From: Dasania phycosphaerae
GTDB taxonomy: Bacteria > Pseudomonadota > Gammaproteobacteria > Pseudomonadales > Dasaniaceae
Reading direction: 5' to 3'
DNA length: 64,000 nt
NCBI RefSeq assembly: GCF_026891035.1
Contig: NZ_JAPTGG010000007.1
Location: 124,001-188,000 of the forward strand
Part shown: piece by piece, positions 1-7,944 of the stretch
How the letters are laid out: the number at the start of each line of letters is the position of its first letter
How positions within the stretch are numbered: position 1 is the stretch's first letter
The notes under the pieces: generated by a model
Seen by the model: the letters and a program-made list of their open reading frames with translations, nothing else
Databases searched by the model: none
What the model was told of the DNA's origin: nothing
Position numbers and translations under genes: made by a program

Positions 1-1217
1 GCGATGATAAGCCCGGCTTAACGGCGTCTATTACCCAAATACTCTCTGCCTATGAGGTTAATATACTGGACATAGGCCAGTCGGTTATTCACGACACGCT
101 CTCGCTGGGGATCTTGGTAGAGGTGCCAGCAGCGGCGGAATCCTCGCCCATATTAAAAGATGTTTTATTTAAGGTGCATGAGCTGGGTTTTTCGGTGCGC
201 TTCTCCCCTATAGATATAGAAGATTACGAACACTGGGTGCAGGGCCAAGGTAAGGCCCGCCATATTATTACGCTGTTATCGCGGCAAATTACGGCGCTGC
301 ATTTATCGGCGCTTACCGACATCGTGGCCAAGCATGGTCTCAACATAGATCGCATAGAGCGCCTATCGGGGCGGGTGTCACTCACCCATGAAAACAGCGA
401 AAAGAGTAAGGCCTGTGTAGAATTTTCGGTGCGCGGCAGTTTGGCAGATATGGCCAGCTTTCGCAGCGAGCTGATGCAATTGGCCAACCAGCACGATGTG
501 GATGTGGCCATACAAGAAGATAATATGTTCCGCCGCAACCGTCGCTTGGTGGTATTTGATATGGACTCTACCTTGATAGAGGCCGAGGTCATAGACGAGT
601 TAGCCAAAGCGGCCGGTGTTGGCGAGCAGGTAGCAGAAATTACCGAGCGCGCGATGCAGGGCGAGCTGGATTTTCAAGCTAGCTTTAGAGAGCGGGTAGC
701 CTTATTAAAAGGTTTAGATGAAAGCGTGCTAGCAGGCATCGCTAAAAATCTACCGGTTACTGAGGGCGCGGAAAAGCTGGTTAGCACGTTAAAGCAGTTA
801 GGCTATAAGACCGCTATCTTAAGCGGCGGCTTTAATTACTTTGGTCAATACCTGCAGAAAATGCTGGGTATAGATTATGTCTATGCCAATGACTTAGAGA
901 TAGTTGATGGCAAGGTGACCGGCAATGTTAACAGCACTATAGTTGATGGTGCCCGCAAGGCTGAGTTGCTGCGTGAAATTGCTCAGCGCGAAGGTATTAG
1001 CCTAGATCAAGCCATAGCCGTAGGTGATGGCGCCAACGACTTGCCTATGTTGAGCATAGCGGGTTTGGGTATAGCTTTTAGAGCCAAGCCCTTAGTCAAA
1101 GAATCGGCTAAACAATCTATCTCGACTTTAGGTTTAGATGGGATTTTGTATTTGCTGGGTATAGGGGATCGCTACGCTATAAAGGAGCAGTCGCAAGTAG
1201 AAAGCGGCAAGCTGTAA
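1..1217 (+). CDS. serB: phosphoserine phosphatase SerB, 5' end outside the window
   Basis: Dephosphorylates O-phosphoserine, the last step of serine synthesis. The open frame runs in from the left edge without a stop (codons in phase from base 3), so the true start lies upstream; the TTG at 114 is internal. The translation upstream of it (DDKPGLTASITQILSAYEVN) is an ACT domain, and a second ACT-like region follows before the HAD catalytic domain. The HAD nucleophile motif is FDMDSTLIEAE (codons from about 555), with the conserved SGGF segment and GDGANDLPML near the C-terminus. The ACT-ACT-HAD form is the one known from Pseudomonas. The next gene is convergent, a fimX homologue, the same neighbourhood as in Pseudomonas. 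Identification is secure; only the N-terminus is missing. Confidence 0.95.
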   Translation, partial: DDKPGLTASITQILSAYEVNILDIGQSVIHDTLSLGILVEVPAAAESSPILKDVLFKVHELGFSVRFSPIDIEDYEHWVQGQGKARHIITLLSRQITALHLSALTDIVAKHGLNIDRIERLSGRVSLTHENSEKSKACVEFSVRGSLADMASFRSELMQLANQHDVDVAIQEDNMFRRNRRLVVFDMDSTLIEAEVIDELAKAAGVGEQVAEITERAMQGELDFQASFRERVALLKGLDESVLAGIAKNLPVTEGAEKLVSTLKQLGYKTAILSGGFNYFGQYLQKMLGIDYVYANDLEIVDGKVTGNVNSTIVDGARKAELLREIAQREGISLDQAIAVGDGANDLPMLSIAGLGIAFRAKPLVKESAKQSISTLGLDGILYLLGIGDRYAIKEQSQVESGKL

Positions 1218-1273
1218 GAAAAAGCTGGGCTCCGGTTTTCACCGGAGTGGCTATTAATTTGTCTCTTGTCTCT

Positions 1274-1294
1274 TTAGCGCCCTACGGGCGCTAA
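1274..1294. other. perfect 9-bp hairpin between convergent serB and fimX-like genes
   Basis: TTAGCGCCC (1274-1282), a 3-base loop, then GGGCGCTAA (1286-1294). It overlaps the stop codon of the minus-strand gene. Neither strand has a convincing T-run after it, so it may protect 3' ends or act as a weak bidirectional terminator. Confidence 0.5.
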
Positions 1295-3372
1295 GCTATA
1301 TCCGTAAACTCATGGTCCATGGTTTTGCTGGGGCCTGCTAGATAATCCCCTTGGATAAAGTCCGCGCCTATTTGCCATAGCACCGCTAGGGCGGAGGCGT
1401 TTTGTATGTCGGGGATTATGGCTTTACTGTTGTTTTCGTTGATGCTGCCAACCAGGGCTTTTAGCGCCTCGGTGTCATTGCTGTTTTGTAGTTGTTCGGT
1501 GTAGCCGTTGCTGAGCCGTACGTAATTGGCTTTAACATGCTTTAGTAGTTTGACGGGTTCATCGGCCATACCAAAGTTGGTAATTGAAAAGCGGCAGCCA
1601 GATTTTTGTAGTGCCTCGGCAAAGTTGATGGCGGCGGTGAGATTGTTATTTAAATCCTGTTCACTAAATTGAAAGGCTATGGTATCTGCCGGTAGGCCAC
1701 CAGCTTTTAAGGCTACGCTTAGCCAGGGGATTAGGCCTTCATCATGTAACGCGTTAGCGGTTAAATTAATAAGCAGGTTAATATTTTGGCCTTTGTCGCG
1801 TTCGGCGGAAAGTAGCTTGGTGGCCTCTAAAATAATCCAGCGGTCCAGGCGAGTATTAACCGCTTGAAAATTAAGCTGGCCAATAAACTCATTAGCCGAT
1901 AGCAGTTGCTCGTTTTCATCGCTGTAGTTAACTAATACTTCGTAATGGTCGCCACTGCTGCCGCGCAGGCTGACGATGGGGTGGAAGAGTAGCGAAAATA
2001 ATTGATCTTCTAATGCTTCTTCTAAAACTTGGTCTAGCTCAGCATCGCCACTGGCATCCCCTAAGGATTTACGTTCACGTTCTGGAATATGAATTTGCGC
2101 GCTATTGCCTATGTGTTTGTTATCGGCGGCGATGCGGATTTGTTCGCAGGTTTCATAGGCGCCATCAATAATGCGATAGGGGTCGGTTACTTTCCCGTCC
2201 AGTGCCACCACACCTATGCTTACGGTGCATTGCAGTGATTGCTTGTGTACTTCAACTATGTGTGACTCTATGCTTTTGCACAGCTCTTGAGCTAGCTCTA
2301 GCGCTTTTTGGGCGCCGGTATCAGATAGTAGTATGGTGTAGCCATCGTCACAGTAATGGGCTAGGCAGCTATCTTGTTGCGTGTGGCTTTGTATATGTTT
2401 GGCAATGTCTGCAATGACCGCCTCTATACTGCTAATGCCTATGCGGCGACGCAGCGAGCCGAACTGATCGATGCTAATAAACATCACGGTGCTAATAGTG
2501 GTGCCTGCTGCAGCTTGTTTAATATGCGAGTCTAGTTGGGCAATAAAATAATCATGGCTGTATAAGCCAGTAGCCGGGTCGTGATCCATGCTGGCGACGC
2601 TTTCGCCGCCATTGCTGCGTTGGCTGATGGTAAGTTGCACGCATTGTTCGTCGTCATAGGTAGCACAGCTGAGTTGCACATGGCTGTCAAACTGCTCGCC
2701 GTTTTCTTTGCGGCCAGAAAAATTAAACTGGGTGCTGTCATCGCTGGTTAATTGATTTTTTAATAGGCCTTTAAATTTATCCTGATCTTCATCGGCTATC
2801 ATATCGACGATGGGGAAGCAGTCTAGGTCTTCGGCAGCGCTATAGCCAAAGGTTTCGGCAAACAGTTGGTTGCTGCCTATAATCATGCCGTCAGAAATGT
2901 AGGCTATGGCATCTTGTGATTGGTCTAGCAACATTTCGCAGCGCTGTTCGGCTTCGCTTAGTTGCTCGTTAAGCAGGCGGTTTTTGCGAATGATATTGTA
3001 TTTGTCCACCTCTCTAAAGGCGGCGTGGCAGAGCCTGGCCTGGTCGGCAGGGTCTATAACATCGCTGGCTCCTGCCTCAAATAATTTGGCTAGGCTATTG
3101 CAATTTTCACGTATGACTATGACCGGTAGTTGTAGTTTGGATTTTTTGCGTTGCTCCAAACATTGCTCAGGCTTGATTTCGGGATGGAAGTCATCGGCGA
3201 TGAGTAAGTCCCAGTCGTCGTCATTTTTAAAGGCAGTAAACAGCTCTTCAGCGGAAGCGACTCTATGCGCTCTGGCGACGCGTCCTGCGTTGCGAAAAAT
3301 GCTGACTAAGTGTTCGCCGGCATTGTCAGACTCGTTAACCAGTAGCAGCTTGATTGTGCTTTTTCTTGCCAT
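1291..3372 (-). CDS. fimX: FimX-like degenerate REC-PAS-GGDEF-EAL protein, predicted c-di-GMP receptor
   Basis: Length is 693 residues, about that of Pseudomonas FimX. Domains: receiver-like region (8-125), PAS (145-250), GGDEF-like (265-435), EAL-like (450-690). The cyclase signature is lost: CDDGY stands at 341-345 where GGDEF should be. The phosphodiesterase signature is EVL (478-480) instead of EAL, and the usual DDFGTGYSS is replaced by TNFGMADEP. Both enzyme sites therefore look inactive, as in FimX, whose EAL domain binds c-di-GMP and controls type IV pilus assembly at the cell pole. The gene lies beside serB and upstream of it is the conserved partner gene at 3458, both as in Pseudomonas. 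Role in twitching motility is inferred by homology; no pilus genes are in the window. Confidence 0.82.
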   Translation of the reverse strand: MARKSTIKLLLVNESDNAGEHLVSIFRNAGRVARAHRVASAEELFTAFKNDDDWDLLIADDFHPEIKPEQCLEQRKKSKLQLPVIVIRENCNSLAKLFEAGASDVIDPADQARLCHAAFREVDKYNIIRKNRLLNEQLSEAEQRCEMLLDQSQDAIAYISDGMIIGSNQLFAETFGYSAAEDLDCFPIVDMIADEDQDKFKGLLKNQLTSDDSTQFNFSGRKENGEQFDSHVQLSCATYDDEQCVQLTISQRSNGGESVASMDHDPATGLYSHDYFIAQLDSHIKQAAAGTTISTVMFISIDQFGSLRRRIGISSIEAVIADIAKHIQSHTQQDSCLAHYCDDGYTILLSDTGAQKALELAQELCKSIESHIVEVHKQSLQCTVSIGVVALDGKVTDPYRIIDGAYETCEQIRIAADNKHIGNSAQIHIPERERKSLGDASGDAELDQVLEEALEDQLFSLLFHPIVSLRGSSGDHYEVLVNYSDENEQLLSANEFIGQLNFQAVNTRLDRWIILEATKLLSAERDKGQNINLLINLTANALHDEGLIPWLSVALKAGGLPADTIAFQFSEQDLNNNLTAAINFAEALQKSGCRFSITNFGMADEPVKLLKHVKANYVRLSNGYTEQLQNSNDTEALKALVGSINENNSKAIIPDIQNASALAVLWQIGADFIQGDYLAGPSKTMDHEFTDIA

Positions 3373-3457
3373 AATTTCTAATAACCACCGTTAAAAAACA
3401 TTATCCGTTAAGCCTTGCTTCTTTGTAGAAGCGCTTAAAAGTTTTTTGATGCTGTGT

Positions 3458-5254
3458 TTATAAATTTTTCCATAAAGAGTCAAAGCCGTCATCAATATCG
3501 GGGCTAGGCGTCGTTTTTTTACTGTTGTCACTATCCATTACTGAGCCAATTTTTCTAAATTCAAAGCGGTTGTAGGCCCCGGTTTCATTTAGTTTTTTAG
3601 TGAGCTGGATTTGCACCTCTTTGCCTTGTTGGTTCAAGGTTACCTTTTGCCCTTCCTTGAAGGGTACTCTGGGGGTAATCAAAGTAACAGGTATATTTAA
3701 GCTGGACATTTCAGGCAGTACCAAGGCGCGCAGATATTCATTGGGGCTGCCAGTTTTTTGTACTATGCGTGCGCCATAGGGCGAGGCGGTAGGGCTAATC
3801 AGTTCTAGGCCTAGCTGAGTACTTTGGTCGTGCTGATGATCTATCCAGCGTATCACGCCTATGCTCCAGTTGTGGCCGTGCGGTTCCTGAATGCCAACAA
3901 TTTCACCTGCCTTAATGGTAATGGGGTCATCGTCGGGCCATTTGATGCAATAGCCCTGCGGGCTAGAGTTAAGGGCGCTAACCTGATGATTGCGATACTT
4001 GGAGGTTTCCTTATCGTCTTGCAAGCTTTTGCTGATGTGAAAATCGATAGACTCCATGGCGATATTGGTTTGCCCTACATTGGATTCGTAGGGGCTGTCC
4101 CAAACGTCTTTTTGCCTGGCTTCTATAGTGGGGGGGCGCATAAAGCGGTTGGACTTTTCCATCACTATAGAGCCCGAGTTGCTATCTGACAGTAGCGCCT
4201 CAAAGCTCATTTCGCCAGAGGCAAAATGGTGGGTGGAACTTAGGCCCATGCTGATATTGAGTTCGTCATTGCTCTCTAGGCGCATAAAGGTGCGCTTGCT
4301 CATTTCACTCCAGGCCAAAAATAAATGGCCTAGCAGGTCGTTAGAGATAATAAACTGGCCGTCAGTAAACATCAGATTATTTTCTTGTTGCTGCCGTAAG
4401 GCTTCAAAGTGATGTATTAACCGGCTGGTATCCAAGCTTAACCAGCTGCTGTCTATGGCTGACTCATAGGCTTCGCGATACAGCGGGGGGGAGTCTGATA
4501 GCGGGTTGATTACAAATAAGCTGTCTTGATCGGCGTGTTCAATTTGGCAGTACTGGCTCCAGCTGGTGAGTGGCGCCAGTAGTTGTTTAAAATCTTCCTG
4601 TCGCAACTGTTTGGGTTTGGATGCACCTAATAGCAGCACCCTGATATAGGCCGATAGCACTGTGCCATCGCCTATTTCTTTATCGTTGACGTCTATGCTA
4701 AGCGCGTTGTGTTGTTGGCCTAGCAAATAAAATTGATGCAGTTGTTGCCATAAATGCTTGTCAGATGACTCGTATAATTGAAAGTTACGGATAAGATTGA
4801 CCGTGCTCTCAGTAATAGCGCGGTACAGCGCTTTGGCAATAAGCTGATCGGGTTTGCCACCCACTATGCGCTTACCCAGCGCCGAGGCGTGGCTGGCGAC
4901 TATGGTGTAGCCGGTAATCATTTGCTGGTGCAAGGTTTGGCTGAGGTTGGCCACCTGCTTGGCTTGTTTGGGCAGGATAATAGGCTGATTTAAATAATGC
5001 TTGCTTAACGAGCGGCTGACAAAGTGGATCTGCGCCCGCAATTGCTCCAATATTTTATAGCGCTCTTCAGGTAGCAGGCGCACCCGATTAAGCTCGCTAA
5101 TGGCTTGAAATAGCTGACGGGTGGTTTGCCCTATATTGGCTTTGGGCAGCTGGTCTACCCATTCGATCACCGCATTTTCTTTGCATGCAAAGAAACTGGA
5201 TCCGTCCAGGTCCTGACGCGGGATTCTGATTCTTATTTGTCCTTCACTACTCAT
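3458..5254 (-). CDS. conserved fimX-neighbour protein with C-terminal PilZ-like domain
   Basis: A 598-residue cytoplasmic protein with no signal peptide or membrane segment. The first 400 residues are largely helical, with no catalytic motif I recognise. From about residue 415 the sequence looks like a PilZ fold: VSALNSSPQGYCIKWP carries NxSxxG, the second PilZ ligand motif, but the preceding RxxxR is not intact (KYRNH), so c-di-GMP binding is uncertain. A homologue sits next to fimX in Pseudomonas, where it is annotated only as a conserved protein. The gene lies 85 bases upstream of the fimX-like gene on the same strand, so they probably form an operon. A role with the FimX-like protein is inferred from position. 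Confidence 0.65.
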   Translation of the reverse strand: MSSEGQIRIRIPRQDLDGSSFFACKENAVIEWVDQLPKANIGQTTRQLFQAISELNRVRLLPEERYKILEQLRAQIHFVSRSLSKHYLNQPIILPKQAKQVANLSQTLHQQMITGYTIVASHASALGKRIVGGKPDQLIAKALYRAITESTVNLIRNFQLYESSDKHLWQQLHQFYLLGQQHNALSIDVNDKEIGDGTVLSAYIRVLLLGASKPKQLRQEDFKQLLAPLTSWSQYCQIEHADQDSLFVINPLSDSPPLYREAYESAIDSSWLSLDTSRLIHHFEALRQQQENNLMFTDGQFIISNDLLGHLFLAWSEMSKRTFMRLESNDELNISMGLSSTHHFASGEMSFEALLSDSNSGSIVMEKSNRFMRPPTIEARQKDVWDSPYESNVGQTNIAMESIDFHISKSLQDDKETSKYRNHQVSALNSSPQGYCIKWPDDDPITIKAGEIVGIQEPHGHNWSIGVIRWIDHQHDQSTQLGLELISPTASPYGARIVQKTGSPNEYLRALVLPEMSSLNIPVTLITPRVPFKEGQKVTLNQQGKEVQIQLTKKLNETGAYNRFEFRKIGSVMDSDNSKKTTPSPDIDDGFDSLWKNL

Positions 5255-5368
5255 AGGGCGGTTGTAATAACATCTAGTGATTATTGGTTAAGCAACAAGT
5301 GTAGCAGAGTTCGCTAACTTGTTGATATTTCGATAGAAGAATCCTCTTTTTCTAGCTTATATACAAGC

Positions 5369-6412
5369 TTAAAAGGCGGGGATGGGGGTTTTTGAGCCAT
5401 AGTTGGGCAATTCGCGTACCAGTTTGGGCACTAGGTAGCCGGGCAGCCGGTCGCGCAGCGCTGCCAGTAGTGCAATGGCGCGCTCTTCAGCCACATCAAA
5501 ATGCGCAGCCCCTTGTACCTTATCTAGCACATGCAGGTAGTAGGGCAGCACGCCTTGGGCAAAAAGTTTTTCGCTCAGTGCCTGCAGGGTGGCGCTGTCG
5601 TCGTTGATGTGGGCCAGCAGCACGGATTGGTTGAGTAGGGTGACGCCTGCAGCTTTGAGTTTGGCCATGGCCTGCTGTACGCGCTCGTCCAGTTCATTGG
5701 GGTGGTTGCAGTGAATCACAAACACTGTTTGCAGGCGGCTGCCGGTTAACAGGGCTACCAGTTCATCGCTGATGCGTTCGGGTATAACCAGAGGCAGGCG
5801 GCTGTGTACGCGCAAGGTGTGTACATGGGGTATGGCGGCTATGCGCTGTACTAATTCGGCTAGTTGTTTATCGCTGGCTACCAGCGGGTCGCCGCCGCTG
5901 AGTATCACTTCGCTAATGCTGTTGTCGGCGGCGATATAGTCCAGTGCGTTTTGCCATTCTTGGCGGCTGGGGTTGTTATCCTCATAGGGGAAATGGCGCC
6001 TAAAGCAATAGCGGCAGTTTATGGCGCAGCCGCCGCTGACTACCAGCAGCACCCGGCCGTGATATTTATGGATTAAACCAGGGTGAGGGTTACTGCTTTG
6101 CTCCTCTAACGGGTCGGCAACAAAGCCTGTTTGCGCTAATAGCTCAGCCCCTTGCGGTAACACTTGCAGTAGCAGAGGGTCATTCCAGTCGCCGCGCTGC
6201 ATTTTATCCACAAAGGCGCTGGGCACTCGCAGGGCAAAATCTTGGCAGGCCGCAAGGTGCGCGGGCATGTCTTCGGCTTGCAGGTCTAGGCGGGCAAATA
6301 GCTCAGCGGGCTCGCGTATTAGCGTTTTAAGCTGTTGCTGCCAGCTGGCGGTGGCCGGGGTTTTGCTCTGCCAAATTAGGTCGGTAGGGGCTGTCATAGG
6401 TGTACTGCTCAT
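5369..6412 (-). CDS. epmB: EF-P beta-lysylation protein EpmB (lysine 2,3-aminomutase family)
   Basis: Radical-SAM, PLP-dependent enzyme that converts (S)-alpha-lysine to (R)-beta-lysine, which EpmA then attaches to elongation factor P. Length is 347 residues. The cluster motif CxxxCxxC is at C129-C133-C136 (GGCAINCRYCFRRHFPY), followed by SGGDPL. A conserved lysine near the C-terminus (GYLVPKLVRE, about K330) is the candidate PLP lysine. In many gammaproteobacteria epmB lies back to back with efp. Here it is on the minus strand and efp is on the plus strand, but 9.5 kb of amine-catabolic genes separate them. The start ATG at 6412 gives the family's usual length. Confidence 0.92.
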   Translation of the reverse strand: MSSTPMTAPTDLIWQSKTPATASWQQQLKTLIREPAELFARLDLQAEDMPAHLAACQDFALRVPSAFVDKMQRGDWNDPLLLQVLPQGAELLAQTGFVADPLEEQSSNPHPGLIHKYHGRVLLVVSGGCAINCRYCFRRHFPYEDNNPSRQEWQNALDYIAADNSISEVILSGGDPLVASDKQLAELVQRIAAIPHVHTLRVHSRLPLVIPERISDELVALLTGSRLQTVFVIHCNHPNELDERVQQAMAKLKAAGVTLLNQSVLLAHINDDSATLQALSEKLFAQGVLPYYLHVLDKVQGAAHFDVAEERAIALLAALRDRLPGYLVPKLVRELPNYGSKTPIPAF

Positions 6413-6710
6413 GGCCAGCGGTGGCCAGGGTTAGGGCTTAAACGCTGGTCATTATACCAAGATTAGCGCAGGGACTAGTAGCGGCTAGAAAAAGCAGGGG
6501 CTGGTATGGGGATTATTAATGATACGCCATAATTCCAATGCCGTCTGGTTTTGTGTCGTTTGCTCTGTTATTGTCGCTGACACGGTTGGCAGGTTTAAGC
6601 ATAGACATGTTATAGGCCTGGGTTGAGCTTAGTGGTTTACTGGCAGCCGGTTAGGGAATGAGGATAAGGGCCGTTATTGCTTTGTTATCAGCTTTCAGGA
6701 GCCGCATGCC

Positions 6711-7664
6711 ATGATTATAGTTAGCCCCTCTAGTGCCGACAGCACGCAACAGCAGTTTGAGTCTTGGAGCCATGCGGTAAATCAGACCTTTAGCGCGGTT
6801 GCCTGTGAGAGAACTGGGGTGCTGACTAGTAATTTTGACGGCCATTTAGCGTCTACCCAGCTTGAGCGTACCCACTTAGCGCAGGTGCAAAGTGCGCCTT
6901 TGGATATTTACAGGCGCAAACCCCATATTGCTGAAGTGAGTGATGATTACTATTTGGTTAAGTTTCAAGTCGAAGGTGTAGGTGTTTTTAGCCAGCTGGG
7001 GCGCGAGGCTGTGCTAATGCCTGGGGACTTTGTGCTGGCCAGCACGGTCGAGCCCTATGAGTTGCATTTTCCCCAGCATTATCGCCAAGCGGTGTTAGCC
7101 ATTCCGCAAAATATTTTGCAAGACCAGTTAGCTGACCCCGAGCAGTACCTGGGTAGGCATATGGCCAGCAACCAAGGCACGAATGGCCTTTGCAGCCAGT
7201 TTGTGATGTCGTTGCTGCAGTCTATAGATAATTTTGAGACTGGATTGGTGCAGCGTTTAGAGGCAAATATGCTGGACTTGCTGGTGACCTCATTAACTTA
7301 TAGTAGGCCTAGCGCGCAGCGTGTGGATAGAGAGTTGCGCGCTGAGCATATCTATCGAGTGAAAAACTTTATTAATAAACACCTTAAAGATACCCGGCTA
7401 TCTCCCGAAATGATTGCGCAAGCACAGGGGATTAGCACCCGCTATTTGCACATGTTGTTTAAGCCTGAGGGGGTGTCGGTAGGCCGCTATATACAGCAGC
7501 AACGCTTGCAAGGCTGTAAAGCCTCTTTGGAAAACCCCGAGCTTAGCGCGCTCACCGCTACAGAAATTGCTTATCACTGGGGCTTTAATGATGCTTCGCA
7601 TTTTGGCCGTAGCTTTAAAGCAATGTTTGGAGTTTCGCCAGGTCAATACCGTAAATGCTTATAG
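6711..7664 (+). CDS. AraC-family transcriptional regulator, FeaR-like
   Basis: 317 residues. The N-terminal 190 residues look like the AraC-binding-like domain seen in FeaR, the Escherichia coli activator of phenylethylamine/tyramine catabolism. The C-terminal 105 residues carry two helix-turn-helix motifs; the second ends GFNDASHFGRSFKAMFGVSP, a typical AraC signature. It lies 5' of, and parallel to, the receptor, aldehyde dehydrogenase and amine dehydrogenase genes. The likely job is to activate them when an aromatic amine or its aldehyde is present. The effector and binding site are inferred. The closest thing to an operator is a pair of 10-bp direct repeats immediately after this gene. 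Confidence 0.82.
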   Translation: MIIVSPSSADSTQQQFESWSHAVNQTFSAVACERTGVLTSNFDGHLASTQLERTHLAQVQSAPLDIYRRKPHIAEVSDDYYLVKFQVEGVGVFSQLGREAVLMPGDFVLASTVEPYELHFPQHYRQAVLAIPQNILQDQLADPEQYLGRHMASNQGTNGLCSQFVMSLLQSIDNFETGLVQRLEANMLDLLVTSLTYSRPSAQRVDRELRAEHIYRVKNFINKHLKDTRLSPEMIAQAQGISTRYLHMLFKPEGVSVGRYIQQQRLQGCKASLENPELSALTATEIAYHWGFNDASHFGRSFKAMFGVSPGQYRKCL

Positions 7665-7704
7665 TTATTGATCTTTATTACTGCCACTAATTTTTTATTG
7701 ATCT
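7665..7704 (+). promoter_or_regulatory. 10-bp direct repeats, candidate operator upstream of the receptor gene
   Basis: TTATTGATCT occurs at 7665-7674 and again at 7695-7704. The start-to-start distance is 30 bases, near three helical turns on one face of the DNA. The pair lies right after the AraC-family gene and about 240 bases before the receptor start. AraC-type proteins bind direct repeats, but the usual spacing is closer to 21 bases, so this is only a candidate. Confidence 0.35.
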
Positions 7705-7944
7705 ATGCGCAAGCTTTGTAATGCCTTTTAGCTTTGCATTTCATCAGGGCCTGTGTATTTCGCTTTCAGTCAATTTTTCTTTTCTCTCTAGTGCCATCGC
7801 TGTTGGCTTTTGTTTGCTTTACTAGCTTTACTAAAGTGAAACAGCTTTGGTTGATTTGGGCCGCGCCCAAATAAATCATAACAAAAATAATATGCACCCT
7901 ATTCATGCCAACGCTATGAGTATCAAAGGGTAAAGGAGAGATCG

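Noticed and set aside
1274..1294. Hairpin after serB as a rho-independent terminator
   Set aside because: No T-run follows on either strand; listed only as a hairpin.
2906..3394. 162-residue plus-strand open frame in the FimX-like gene
   Set aside because: Lies opposite the N-terminal half of a protein with recognisable domains; serine-rich shadow composition.
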